Shown one piece after another: positions 49,879 through 61,549 of a stretch of 64,000 nucleotides of DNA; positions within the stretch are counted from its first letter, which is position 1; each line of letters begins with the position of its first letter. The notes under the pieces were generated by a model, which saw only the letters and a program-made list of their open reading frames with translations, was not told where the DNA came from and did not search any database. The DNA is taken from positions 124,001 through 188,000 of the forward strand of contig OZ004581.1 of assembly GCA_963924555.1 (NCBI GenBank), given 5' to 3'. The translations under genes and the position numbers were made by a program. The stretch comes from Crambe crambe. Lineage: Eukaryota > Porifera > Demospongiae > Poecilosclerida > Crambeidae.

Positions 49879-52800
49879 ATGGCCAGTAGAGAGAGAGCAG
49901 GCAGTGATAGTGATGAGAGTGATGAGTACGAGACCATGTCACCAATGGCAGTTGCTGAGCTCATGCAGGAAAGTCTACAGAGTCAGCTGCAACAGCTCAC
50001 AACTTCCAATGCAGATGCAAGCACGAAGACAAAGAAGGACAAAGAAAAGGTACATAGCTAGCTATACAGCCAATCCTTGCCAGTGGAACCTGAGGCAGCA
50101 TATATACCTTTGTATATACACAACTACTGAATAATGAACACACACTGGGATCCAGCCTTAGATCCTCATGTATAGATTGTCCTTTGTTGAGAAATTTGTT
50201 CTCTTTCAGAGTGGAATGTGTATTGTAGCTATTAGAGTACATCTTTTCTTCATACAGAACAAATCAGGGACCAAGACAAAGAAGAAAGGAATATTTCGCA
50301 GAATGTCAAGGGGGAAATCACCCAAACCAAAGGCCAAGAAAGCTGAAAGTATTAAAGAGACTGTCATCCTCAAACCACATTCTTCTAGTCCCAAGGCCAA
50401 ATCAGCATCACATCTAGTAGGCCGAGAAAACGAGGTTCCTAAGGTAAGTATAAAGATATAGCCATGTACACCCAGGCCACATTTTTCACAGGGTGTGAAA
50501 AAGCAGTAGTTACAAGGCCATACAACTTGGCTATGGCTATGGCTTACAAGCTACATTTAAAATTAGTCGTTTCTCCGGGAAACAAACAACATTCAATTCT
50601 CAGATTAAGCAAAGTATTCCAAATTCTAGATCTACCATGATCAATACACTTGATTCATTAAAGTTGAAAGCAGCTATATTATTTATGTATGCAGCTTGGA
50701 CCCAAACCCCCTCGTGTGCTGACACCAGAAGAGAAAATTGAGCAGATCAAGCGAGAACAGAAACAGAAAGTAGCAGCTGCTCGACAAGAACGCCTTAGAA
50801 GAAGTTCAGAGCCATGCCAGTCACTGGATCGCTCTGCTAATCTTCAAGCTGACTATACGATTGACAGATCCTTCGGCGAATTGGATGCAAATGATCTTGT
50901 GAGTCAATACAGTGATCAGCTGCCATTGGATCTCGTCGTATCTAAAGGAGTGTATGGAATGGAGGAGAAATATTCACTCTCAACTTTTGACAGATGTATC
51001 ATACATTTTATCAAAAGGAGAGAATCAGTGCAGATACAAGACCCCAAGGATAATGAGGAGTTTTTGGTCCCTATCAACTCTGCCATAAAGTTTTCAATTG
51101 TCTACAATCCTCACAATGATGAGCACAAAGCAATGCTGGGATATAATTTTTCAACAGTAGCAGATATCATGTCAGAGAGTCCAATGCCTAAAATGGGGCT
51201 GGCCCACTTGAAAGACCCAGATATTCTGGGCATGAAGTCCATGGAGATACTGGTAGTAAAAGAAGTAAGTCTATGCTAATTTGAGAACTAGTTATGCTTA
51301 ATTCCATGCCTGTCATTCCAAATGTGATTATACTAGTGGAATGGAGGATATTCTAAACCACTGAAGATAGCTACTGTTAGTATTGTAACTTAATTAGCTA
51401 CTATGAAGGGAAAGCCCTACCTCAAAGCAGGAGGAATACAGTACCTTTAACTGCTCTCTCTAGAGCAAGCCAGTATGCTGAATACTGATTTAGTTCCCCC
51501 TTAATCTTATCACTAATGTATACCAGATACACTATAGCTTGCATGCCAGTTCATGTGTGTACGTATGTGTGTTATGTGTGTGTGTGTGTATCGTTCATAA
51601 TATTTGGTACTGTGTAGAAGTTGAATAAACAACTAGCTAGCTACCAAATACTTTCACTTTCAATATTTTCCAAGATAAAAGTTTTGAGATAACTGGCTCA
51701 TAATAATGAAGTAGCAGTTAAGCTTTAGCCACCACATGTACAGCCTTCCCCCCCTTAATTGTGATATTTATCTCATAAAAGTATCATGCAAACGTTATGG
51801 AGATTTGACATCTACATGATACTATTATGACATCATAATAATTGTTGTTGATCAAAATGCTACTCACTGGTTATATCAGAGTGTTTATTGATTGATAAAT
51901 TCAGGTTTCCTGAAAAGGTTGGTTATGATAATCACTGAAAGCAAGACTTATAAAGTCTTCCATAAGCCTCTCATCAAGAAACTAAAGTACACAGTTTATA
52001 GCCGAGTATACTAGAGTCAATGAGGCATGTAGCTAGCTATGTTGAAAGATTCCCCCTATCCATTCTGTCTCCTTCCCCAATTAATTAGTGTCCTATTATA
52101 GATACCAGACTAATGCTGTGTTAGCCTTTTCCTCCTTCCTTTCATATTCATCCATTGCTATAGTTGTTTTTACCACACTGTTATCTTTACACTCTGTTTG
52201 CATACAGTCATATTGTGGATATTTCAACTGCACTATAGCTAGCTACTGTCACACTGCATTAGATCACATGTCCTGAGCCATGAACAATGAGTAGCAGCTG
52301 GTTGCTATTTAGGATGTGATTTAAATCAATATTGATAGGGCAAACACAGAAAACTTGCTTCAAGAGGAGCAAAGATGGCTAAAGTAGTTAGTGGGTGTGT
52401 TTATAGAAATGGGGAAGGATTTGGTGATGGGTAAGGAATACCTAGCTACATGGCTTTGGATATTTATAAAGAGATATGGCTGTTCTTTCAGATTCTATGT
52501 ATGTTCTGTTTTCTTCTGACTCCCATATCAGGTCCTCTTTCCCAACGACCCGATGGATCCTCGGAAATTGAGATTCTATAGTCTCACTACTAACTGTCAA
52601 CGGGACCTGGTTGAAACCATGGAAATAAACTTCAACACTAGACCCTCCTTTATGCAAGTCTACCTAACGGACATTCTAAAACATGTCCCCAACCCATGCC
52701 CCCTCCACTTGGCCATGTACCGCAACCCTATACAACGACCTCTAATTGCTCCAGGAATACCAGCAACGATGTTTAGGCGACCTCTCTACCTCAAAAAACG

Positions 52801-55085
52801 TTTCACAGACATTCTGCTGGTTGCTACTGGAAATATAAATTCAGAAACCGGAGAGCAAGACCACACCTACCCCTTTGAGATTCCCACTGACATCGACGTG
52901 GAGTTTGAAGTGATCAAACACTCGCAAGAGGAAAAAGATAAAATTATCGCAAATTCAAAGAAACTTAAAGAGAAGCTGACAGACAGGGACATAAGGCATT
53001 ATCGGTAAATTGCAATTTTTGTGGGTAATGTTTTCTCTATTTCAATATGCAAGTTCATCAGTGTCCAGGAGAGCATAGCTCTTCCTGCTACTGTGATTAG
53101 ATATGCTTCCAGGGACTATATTGTAAATGCATTCCTGTATTTGGTTCCAGGTATGTGGGAATGAGTGACGAACAGCACAGAATGCAACTTAGTCTGTACA
53201 AGTCTCTGCGGGATGGGTGCACGCTGGAAGGGGGCGTGGCAGAGGTGGAGAAGAATGATGAGGCAGTGGATGGTGACTATGTGAAAGCTACCAGTGGGAA
53301 CAGGTAGAGTAAGAACACTTTAGCTGTCATAATAACGGCATCATCTAGCCACAGTGGAACCTCCAAATAATGGACACACATTGGGACCCATCTTTTTGTC
53401 CTTTGTAGAGAGGTGGTCCTCTTTTGGAGGTTATTTTGTATATACAAAGGTACTTTTAGTTTATCCTTTGATGAGAGGGTTATCCCCTTTTGGAGTGTCC
53501 TTCATTGGAGTTTTCCACTGTATTGTACCTCTCTTAGGACACCATTCTCTCTTAGGACACCATTTGGGTTCCGCCGCTGTCCTGACTGGTTAGTGAGGAC
53601 ACTTCCCTAACAAGGACACATTTTTGATCCCCAAAATGTCCTTTTTGAGAGATTTTAGTACCTATAGCTAGCTGGCTGGGTCCAGTGACTCGGTGGGTAT
53701 CTATGAGCTAGTTTGATGTATGTGTTGCATGTGCAGATTAGCCATGACGCACAGGGTCGAACTACTGGAAGAAAACATGAAGAGATGCAGCCACTCATTG
53801 GCAGAGGCAAAGTCCACTATTGCTCTCCTCACTAAGGACAATGCAACACTCACAGATCTGTAAGATAACGCTGGCCTGCTAGTAGTTATTATACTCTCAA
53901 GTAGCTTGTCCAGAACAGTGCTTTTGTAAGTAACTATCATAACAGTTAGCTTTCTATTAGTATTGCAGTATTCAATATAGCAGTACTTATCATGTGGTGA
54001 CTTCTCACTAGCTTTGGCAGGATGGGGTGATCTTTTGTTGAGCTCTACTTAGCAAAGGACAAACAATATTATTTATCAAAATAACAGCTCAGAATGTATT
54101 CAAAATTTGTGGACATGACCTTTGACTTCAATCATTGTTTACTAGTTACTTTCTCTCTCTCTCTCTCTCTCAGAGTGAGGGCACTGGAAGAAAAAAATAT
54201 CAACCAAAGCCAGCAATCATCACAAATTGAGTCTTTGTCACAACAAGTTGACAGTGTCATCACAGACATTGAGCAGATGAGGGCAGAACTGGATGCTCTA
54301 AAGCAAAAAGAGGAGAAAAAGGAGAGGGCAGAACTGGACGCTCTAAAGCAAAAAGAGGAGAAAAAGGAGATACCTGACGATACTCGGACAAGTCACATGA
54401 TCTTTTCCTCACAGTCTTTGGATAACCTACAGGACAACCACCACGAGCATGGCAACCTGAAGGAAGTGCATGAGAGAAACAGAGAACTTCTCTCTCATAT
54501 GAATATTACTGAGGTATGGACTGTAGCTATGAAATATTTTTTAATGAGCCTTTGTGGATTGGAGTCTCCGAATAACAGACAAATTGAAATTGTCAGAGAG
54601 GTGACCTTTATTCAGAGGTCATTTAATACACAAAGTACTATGGTGGGACAGCAACAAGTGACCTTTATAGAGAGGTGACCTTTATTTAGAGGTCATTTAA
54701 TACACGAAGTACTATGGTGGGACAGCAACAAGTGACCTTTATTTAGAGTGTCTACTATTCGGAGGTTACACTGTTATTTGAGTACAGCTCATGGAAAACC
54801 AGGAGACATGTCTCCTGCTTGATATTTTAGTGTCCCAATGTCCTGCCATTCATATTTGCCATAATTATGTTTTGTTCTCAGGTACAGCAGATGTTAAAAC
54901 TTGCTGGGTTGAGCCAGTACATGAAGACAATTATCACAGAGAACATAAGTGGAGACATCCTTATCGAGTGTAATGAAATGATTCTGGAAGAAGAACTGGG
55001 AATCAAGTCTAAGCTTCATCGTCTCAAGCTACTGAAACTCATTGGAGGCAAGGGCCCGATTGAAATGTATAAACTAGTGGATTAG
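49879..55085 (+). CDS. CABIT-coiled-coil-SAM adaptor, family member 6 (detached from the array)
   Basis: Exons: 49879-50049, 50258-50443, 50695-51264, 52532-53004, 53151-53303, 53737-53859, 54174-54513, 54882-55085. They join to 739 aa. Unlike its relatives, the N terminus is not Pro-rich: an acidic DEYETM start is followed by a strongly basic segment (KTKKKGIFRRMSRGKSPKPK). CABIT is about 181-500 (LVSQYSDQLPLDLVV, FLVPINSAIKFSIVYNP, then LTTNCQRDL in place of the L..C.G.F motif). Exon 3 fuses what are three exons elsewhere. The coiled coil (about 559-640) contains a tandem 15-residue unit, RAELDALKQKEEKKE. SAM is 673-730 (MLKLAGLSQYMKTI, SKLHRLKLLKLIGG). No YxN motif was found; EYETM and DYVKA are possible tyrosine sites. 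AATAAA at 55251 may end the transcript. Most divergent member of the family. Confidence 0.85.
51265..52531 (+). other. Intron of member 6 inside CABIT
   Basis: A 1.27-kb intron. 51655-51800 shares a segment (AATATTTTCCAAGATAAAA, GAGATAACTGGCTCATAA, CATGCAAACGTTATGGAGA) with 44870-44992 near the MRH-like duplication. No coding exon found. Confidence 0.65.
53352..53520. mobile_element. Well-preserved CAGTGGAACCTCC-family MITE
   Basis: Starts CAGTGGAACCTCCAAATAAT and ends GGAGTTTTCCACTG. It contains AGAGAGGTGGTCCTCTTTTG and TATATACAAAGGTACTTTTA. At 169 bp it is the best reference copy in the window. Intron of member 6. Confidence 0.85.
54598..54742. repeat. Direct duplication in intron of member 6
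   Basis: Two near-identical units of about 72 bp, each with AGGTGACCTTTATT, AGGTCATTTAATACAC and ACTATGGTGGGACAGCAACA. The flanks GGAGTCTCCGAATAAC and ATTCGGAGGTTACACTG suggest a related TIR element. Confidence 0.85.
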
Positions 55086-55389
55086 CGAGAGAATTTGAAA
55101 GACAGAGCTGATGTTAACACACTTAAAAAGAGTAAATTCAAACTTCACCTGATAAGAGTTTTTTATTAGTTTTGTATCCAAGTATACATAACCTTCCTAA
55201 GTTAGCTGTAACCAGCTCCTTCATGCAGTTATATAATCTTCATGTATCATAATAAAAAATCTGATTTTAACAGGACTATAAAAGGGAAGGAATGCCAAGA
55301 AAGGAAGGCAAGACGAAGTTGAACCCCTCAATGGTCTAGTTAGTTGAGTGAAGAATAAGGAGGAGGGGAATAGTTGAGGGAGAGGTGAG

Positions 55390-57321
55390 TTAAAAGTTTC
55401 CTACACCTGTGATGACCCGCACCTCCTCATAAACCACCCAGAAAGTTAGGGACCAAGGGGCCTGGTAAGAAAAGGAGGGAAGGATGACAACAAATATAAC
55501 TAACAACACATTAGAACCTCCGATAGAGGACACTTCAAAAGAGGACAAACCTCTCAACAAAGGACAGTACATTGTACTTTACCTCAAAAGAGGTCAAAAG
55601 GACAAAAGGTGGGTCCCGAGTGTGTCCAATACTCAGAGGTTCCAGTATGAATGGCAATGACTCACCATTCGTGACCAGTTTGGTACAAAGCCTTTATATA
55701 ATGCAGGCAGACCTTCACCTTTGACCTACATGTGTGTACATGGTGACATCCTTGGGCATATATTATATATAATTATGTGACAGTTGAGGGTAGAAATCAA
55801 ACTTTATTCATGCTTTCTTTTTTGGAAAAAAAAGTTTGAAAGGCAGAAAACTGTATTGTAAAGCATTAGTCATGACAAAAAGCGACTAAAACGTGAATAA
55901 AGTTTGATTTCTACCCTCGACTGTCACACACATATATACACACAAGCACTATGTACTTACAGTTTTAAAGAGACAGTCCAGAGTGGAACGATAAAGTTCT
56001 CCTTTGCCATTGGTGTAAGGTTGGTTCATCATTCTTGACTTGAGGACATCGAAGGGGGTACCCATTGTGGCCGACACCAATCCAGAACAACCACTATTAT
56101 AATCAGTCATGGATTTAAAAAGGGAATCTTTCAGGGAGCAAAGATTAATAATTTAAAACCTAAGCTGCAACAAAATATTAACAAAAACAGTTAAATTTCC
56201 TCTTTAATACCTTGATAATGCATGAGTTAGAGCATCATCCTTCAGTGAGGTGTTTCTGAGAATACTCTGTTTGACTGAATCATATGTAGTTAAATCTACA
56301 GAACAGAACATGACAGAAGCAGGGTGGAGGCCGAAAAAAAAAAAGAGTCAGCAAATTGAGAGCTTACCTCCTAGACAGACAAATGCTGCTCTATAGCAAT
56401 TGGGGGCCCAACCCTTCCATAACCCCAGTACTCCATCTTGCCGAAGGATCGATGTAAAGGCATCCCATGTTCCCCTATACCTGTATGGAGCAGGAGAAAC
56501 TCATCCAGTGAAGTTATAGATAGAATGAGATGGGGTTTGTGTCTTCAGTTACCTTGGTTTCAGGCCATCCAAAACTCTCCTACCTTCCATCTGAAGTCGA
56601 ACTTTGACCAAGTCTGTGGGACTTGCCAGAAATTGTCCCATTGACCCTGCCAACATCCCTGTAGGTATAGCCTTCCTACACAAACAAACAAACAAACAAG
56701 CCAACAAATATAAACAAACACACCAATTCAAGTCTTCTTTACTTACCAAAGTGGGTATCTTCCATTCTTGTCCTTCAGAAACACGTGATCTCTAAGCAAC
56801 TCATAAAATGTCATTCGGCAACCAGAATACACTGCATTCATTACTATGATATTCGTGTGAGTCACATGACATCAGTACTACCATACCAATATGCCTGAGT
56901 ACAGCTGGATACAGTCCCTTATAGAGACTAAATATACCTTCTTCACGAACTACAGAAGAAGAAAGATACTTCATAGTTGGTCTCATAACTATTTGGAATG
57001 AAAAACATACTTATTCCTAAGCAAGTTCGTAGCATACCCCTAGGGTTAGTGACCTTCAACCCCCGGTTGCCTGAATTCTTCAAGGCTTCTCGTTCTCCTT
57101 GCAACTGAAGGCGAGTCTTGACTATATCCAGAGGGAAAGTCACTGTAGGGAAGAAGGTGGAGCTGGGTGTGGCTTGATTGAGATAGCATTTCTTGTCCCT
57201 TGGCTTGGCTAGACTTATTTGCTGCAATAATGGTGGACATACCTGACTCAGCTACTGTTGCTGCCACACACGTGAGGGCATACTTCAATGGGAAGGAGTC
57301 GTTATGTCTTGAGGGAGCCAT
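55390..57321 (-). CDS. SLC25A27-like: Mitochondrial carrier, UCP4 / SLC25A27-like
   Basis: Exons on the minus strand, 5' to 3': 57321-57243, 57142-57011, 56949-56887, 56831-56747, 56675-56553, 56480-56368, 56295-56211, 56093-55961, 55725-55666, 55461-55390. They join to 314 aa, the usual carrier length. Three carrier repeats are visible with signatures [29 protein letters not shown] and [13 protein letters not shown], each followed by a short helix motif such as [23 protein letters not shown] or [38 protein letters not shown] and [11 protein letters not shown] are close to the corresponding UCP4 (SLC25A27) stretches, an inner-membrane transporter of the uncoupling-protein group. Substrate not deducible. 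The gene is convergent with member 6 (305 bp apart) and divergent from the elongase at 58104. Its 3' introns hold a MITE and a foldback element. Confidence 0.88.
55508..55650. mobile_element. CAGTGGAACCTCC-family MITE, 3' intron of the carrier gene
   Basis: Starts TTAGAACCTCCGATAGAGGA and ends near CAGAGGTTCCAGTA. It keeps GAGGACAAACCTCTCAACAA and AAAAGGTGGGTCCCGAGTGT. Confidence 0.75.
55778..55926. mobile_element. Foldback element with TGACAGTTGAGGGTAG arms
   Basis: Left arm TGACAGTTGAGGGTAGAAAT continues to CAAACTTTATTCA. The right arm is its complement, ending ATTTCTACCCTCGACTGTCA. About 33-bp arms around an 83-bp centre, in an intron of the carrier gene. Confidence 0.92.
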
Positions 57322-58103
57322 CCTAGAAAGAGGTAAAGGATCGCCAATTACTTATGTCCACTAATAATACTACTACACACTGCTGGTCTCGCAATCCAGA
57401 CCCCCTAGAAGAAGGTCTAGCTTGCGAGACTATAGCTTACCTAGACTACAGCTCAGCTGGCTGGTTCAATCCTAATGCTAGCACCGTTCTTCCATATCTG
57501 ACTCTAAATTTTATGCGCATGCGTACTTAAGCTTAAGTCACCTCAAAATTCATGACTACCACATGCAATTACTACATTCCTGTGTTATGGTTTCAGACTA
57601 TGAATAACTGGTGACCTCGAAGCCAGCCAAAACTGACCCTTTAGCTACATGATTGACCTTGGGCTGTATGCATCGGGTGATTCTTTAAGTGCACGCAGGA
57701 ATGTTTCAGTGTCCCGACAGCTAGCAATAGTAGCTATAATAAAAAGTGCAATTTCGAGAGTGAACAGAATTCATCAGTGAGTGATTGGACCCAGCAAACT
57801 TGCAGAGAGGTGAGAACAGAAATAGCGCTACTAGAAGACGTAATGCCTAGTTTATACCTACTGCAAGCCTTGTAATAGCTAGGGCTAGGGCTAGGGCTAG
57901 CCCTTGTAATAGCTAGTTCATAACCAATTACAGGCTTTTATTTACTGGGCCTGGGGGAGGAGGACTGCGGGAGGACTGCGGGAAGTTTTCCCCCAATCCA
58001 AAATTCTAGCTGCAATTATATTGTCTTCTCTTCTATTCACAGCAATTGTTGCAAGAAGATTCTGTTGAATATAGAAGTGTTGGCTGTGCCTTAAAAATTA
58101 TCA
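57322..58103. promoter_or_regulatory. Divergent promoter between the carrier and the first elongase
   Basis: About 780 bp. It contains the palindrome TGCGCATGCGT at 57514-57524 (NRF1-like), a TAGGGC array at 57879-57901 and a small TCTCGC foldback at 57387-57432. GCAGAGAG followed by GTGAGA at 57809 and the acceptor TATTCACAG at 58042 indicate a 5' noncoding exon and intron for the elongase gene. Confidence 0.55.
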
Positions 58104-59072
58104 ATGGCAGCGAATCTTTCATCTTACTCTCCCCTGGAGATTGCAAGCAAGTTAACCCATGCCATGCACACCATCGAGGTTTCTTTCGATGAGCGACAGG
58201 CAATTCCCTGGATGAATCAGCACTGGCATTGGTCGTTTTATTTCTCAGCCCTTTACCTCTTCCTGATTTACATCGGCCGGAAATTTATGGAAAAGAGGCA
58301 ACCATATGATCTTCGTCGAGCACTCTGCTGTTGGTCTGCAGGGCTAAGTCTGTTCAGCTTTTATGCATCCTATCGAATCTTGCCTCTTGCATACAACATG
58401 GTGTACCTCGGAGGTGTACAGCATGCAATATGTGATACTAACTCTTATACAGGCCATGGGGGTGGTGGGATTTGGGCTTTCCTTTTCCCCCTGTCGAAAC
58501 TTCCAGAACTTGTTGACACGTCCTTTATCGTGCTAAGGAAACAGAAAATGGTGTTTCTTCATTGGTACCACCATGTTACTGTATTCATTTATTGCTGGTA
58601 CAGCTATGCTTACCCGATTTCAACAGGGATTTGGTTTGGCGTGGTGAACTATGCTGTGCATGCTATCATGTATGCCTATTATGCCGTGAGGGCTAGTGGA
58701 CGACGCCCACCTAGATGGATTGCCAAGACAATTACTAGTATCCAACTATCCCAAATGTTTGCTGGGATCTTGTTGAATTACTTGGCCATAAAATCACTCC
58801 TGGAGAATAAAACCTGTGAGATGAATCCCTTTGCAATAGGTATATCCATCTTCTTTTATGCTTCTTACGCTATTCTCTTTGCAAATTTTTACTACTGGAC
58901 TTATATTCACAAGAAGAGTCACCAGAAGACCAATGGTGCAGTGAACACGTCAATCCCTGTGAATGAATCACGCAATGGTTTTGCAACTCATCCTAAAGCT
59001 AATGGCATGTCTAATGGAGGGGGCAAACTCACAACACGTTTGAATGGTATCAGGGCCACAGACTACTCATAA
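58104..59072 (+). CDS. ELOVL6-like: Fatty-acid elongase, ELOVL6/ELOVL3-like (first copy)
   Basis: Intronless 322-aa coding exon preceded by a spliced leader. It is a multi-pass ER protein with the elongase box HWYHH at about residues 153-157, preceded by LVDTSFIVLRKQKMVFLH and followed by NYAVHAIMYAYYAVRASG. These are diagnostic of the ELOVL3/6 branch, which carries out the condensing step on C12-C16 saturated and monounsaturated acyl-CoA. About 55 extra C-terminal residues (KKSHQKTNGAVNTS onward) extend past the family core and are polar and low in complexity. Convergent with the next elongase, 222 bp apart. Substrate range is inferred from the family. Confidence 0.9.
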   Translation: MAANLSSYSPLEIASKLTHAMHTIEVSFDERQAIPWMNQHWHWSFYFSALYLFLIYIGRKFMEKRQPYDLRRALCCWSAGLSLFSFYASYRILPLAYNMVYLGGVQHAICDTNSYTGHGGGGIWAFLFPLSKLPELVDTSFIVLRKQKMVFLHWYHHVTVFIYCWYSYAYPISTGIWFGVVNYAVHAIMYAYYAVRASGRRPPRWIAKTITSIQLSQMFAGILLNYLAIKSLLENKTCEMNPFAIGISIFFYASYAILFANFYYWTYIHKKSHQKTNGAVNTSIPVNESRNGFATHPKANGMSNGGGKLTTRLNGIRATDYS

Positions 59073-60293
59073 TCAAGTTGTACACTGACAGAAAATATTG
59101 ACATTTAGCACAAGATAGGTTGTAGCTGCTACATAGGAACTAACTGTATACATGTGTCATGCATATATTTCACTTCATTACTGATTACTTAGAGTTTGAT
59201 CTTTATTTTTTAATAATAGTTAGTAAGAGATTTAAAAAAATCATTCCTAAATGCACACTCATCTATTTATAAGCTGAAGATTCAATGCATGCATCTACTT
59301 TCTGCAGTGCACACCGTTCCTACTTGAAATGCTGGGAAAGGTAGCATTGTCGGATAACTGGTTCTTGGAACCATCCTTCACTTTCTCACTGCGAGGCAAG
59401 AGTTCTGATGTCCTTTCAAAGTGCACCACATTTCCATTTACTGTAGCAGCTCCAGTGTGTGACAAATTATTCCTTGTATCAGCTTTCGTAGTAGGCTGCT
59501 TCTTGCACAGATAAGATGTATAAAAGAAATGGACGAACAGAATAAAGTAGCTTACATAAAGAGTTAATGCAAAGTAGACAATGAAAATATTTTTTTCAAT
59601 CAAGCCATCGCAATACCATTCTGGATCTCTTTGCAGATTTATATATACGTACATATTGATCGAAACACCCACAACCATCTGTAAGAGTTGAAGTGAAGTG
59701 ATTACAATATTAACCCAGACTGGAGGCCGGTATACGCCTGATGCTCTCACTGCATAGTAAGTATACATCAGTGTATGAACGAAATAATTCATCGTGATGA
59801 ACCATTGACCTGGAGTGGTGAGATAGCAGTAATGATGCCAACTATATATGAAGACGGTAATGTGGTGATACCAGTGCAAGAAGATCAATTTCTGCTTCCT
59901 GAGGACTATGAAAAAAGTATCGATTAATTCAGGACACTTGGAGAAACAGAAAAGGAAAGTCCAGAGACCGAGCTGTTTCCGTACCATCAATTCATCACAA
60001 ATGCTTCTGGTCAAACCGTATTTGTAGGTATGGATCAAGTGAGTTAAGGATGATACACAAAATCCACGTAAAGAAAAGACAGCAAGCAAAATACTCCAGA
60101 ACATCAGGGGACCTCGAAGGTTGAATTTGGGACGATTCTCCATGTATTTTTTAATTCCGAAGATGGAGATGACATAAAGGATAGAAATATAGAGAGAATA
60201 GTGCCAAATGCCGTCCATAAACCTCATAGCAGACGTGTGGTTGAACTGACTCTCAAATTCAGCCAGGGGACTTGACCAACCATTCTCAGCCAT
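59073..60293 (-). CDS. ELOVL6-like: Fatty-acid elongase, ELOVL6/ELOVL3-like (second copy)
   Basis: The coding sequence is 59295-60293, intronless, 332 aa; 59073-59294 is the shared 3' flank with the convergent copy. The N terminus is MAENGWSSPLAEFESQFNHT, HWYHH sits at about 140-144, then MNYFVHTLMYTYYAVRASG. Hydrophobic segments fit the seven-helix ELOVL fold. The last 60 residues after CKKQPTTKAD form a polar tail absent from the 267-aa tandem copy. The two minus-strand copies share long identical stretches (for example SILYVISIFGIKKYMENRPK), which marks a fairly recent tandem duplication. The other ELOVL6-like gene on the plus strand is more distant. Confidence 0.88.
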
Positions 60294-60745
60294 ATTTGAT
60301 GCAAATCCACAATAGCTACATCAAAAAAATAATAAGAAAAATAAAATGACGTTTAGCTATACAGCACATACATTAATTACAACGACAGCAACCACTTAAC
60401 TTACTTAGTGACCTAGCTATTATATTCTGTATGGATTTATGGTGTTGGCTCCGCTGTATGCAAACAAAACCAAGAGTCGTTCGATTTTTTAAAAGGATCC
60501 GCGTGAGGTTTTATTACTACGGTCAGGCCATCCATGCTGGGCACACGATAGCGGTATAGCCACAAACACCAATTACTCATTATCTCAATTAATCTTGATT
60601 ACTCCCATAAACATATACATGGACAGTTGCCCAGGCCGGCCCGCCCACTGCATGCTGCGTAGGCGGACAAGTTTACTCGCAAAAAAGAAAGATTATTTAC
60701 AGCAAAAAAAAAAAGAGAAGAAACTATTAGCTACATGCATTGTCT
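60294..60745. other. Spacer between two tandem elongases
   Basis: Promoter-side sequence of the second copy and 3' flank of the third. AT-rich, with A-runs near 60705. No gene seen. Confidence 0.5.
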
Positions 60746-61549
60746 TTATTTCTTAGATATATATGTGACATAGAAAAAGTGCGCAAAGAGAATGAAGTAG
60801 CTTCCATACATAGCAAAGGTGCTGTAAACTGTAAAGTAATTCCTTTCGATGTTTCCATCACAGTACCAGTTAGGATCGGCAGTCATATTGATATAGACAT
60901 AAGTATCCACTGATAAACCTACTACCATTTGCAGAAGCTGCAAAGCTGTGATTGCCATATTCACCCAGATTGGAGGTCGATAGATTCCTGAAGCTCTTAC
61001 AGCGTAATAAGTATACATCAGTGTGTGGACGAAATAATTCATCGTAGCGAACCATTGGATTGCATTGCTCATATCACTGTAGTTGTACCAACAATAGATG
61101 AAGACAGTTATGTGGTGATACCAGTGGAGGAATATCAACTTCTGTTTCCTGAGAACTATGAAGATCGTGTCGATAAGTTCTGGAGCTTTTGAAAAGGTGA
61201 AGAGGAAGGACCACAAACCCAGTTGCTTCTTGATCATTAGTTCATCACAAATACTTCTTGCCAGGCCGTGGTTGTAGGTGTAGACCCAATGAGTGACTGT
61301 GTAGAGACAAAAACCTCTAAATGAAAAAATCGCAAGTGCCAAACTCCAAAACATCAGAGGACCTCGAAGATTGAACTTGGGACGGTTCTCCATATATTTT
61401 TTAATTCCAAATATGGAGATGACATAAAGGATGGAGATGTAGATTGAGTAGTGCCATATGTTGCCAATGAAATTCTGTGCAGAAGTGTGATTGAACTGAC
61501 TCTCAAGCTCAGCCAGGGGACTACTCCAGCTGAAAAAATCCAGAGCCAT
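60746..61549 (-). CDS. ELOVL6-like: Fatty-acid elongase, ELOVL6/ELOVL3-like (third copy)
   Basis: Intronless, 267 aa, the typical ELOVL6 length. I chose the ATG at 61549 (MALDFFSWSSPLAELESQFN) because it aligns with the start of the tandem sister; the longer open frame to 61657 adds residues with no counterpart. The catalytic box HWYHH is at about 142-146, preceded by ELIDTIFIVLRKQKLIFL and followed by NYFVHTLMYTYYAVRASG. The protein ends YVTYISKK, with a terminal lysine pair that fits ER residence. Predicted role: 3-ketoacyl-CoA synthase step of acyl chain elongation. Confidence 0.9.
   Translation of the reverse strand: MALDFFSWSSPLAELESQFNHTSAQNFIGNIWHYSIYISILYVISIFGIKKYMENRPKFNLRGPLMFWSLALAIFSFRGFCLYTVTHWVYTYNHGLARSICDELMIKKQLGLWSFLFTFSKAPELIDTIFIVLRKQKLIFLHWYHHITVFIYCWYNYSDMSNAIQWFATMNYFVHTLMYTYYAVRASGIYRPPIWVNMAITALQLLQMVVGLSVDTYVYINMTADPNWYCDGNIERNYFTVYSTFAMYGSYFILFAHFFYVTYISKK

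Noticed and set aside
60870..61055. Second minus-strand frame within the third elongase
   Set aside because: Shadow frame of a clear ELOVL coding exon.
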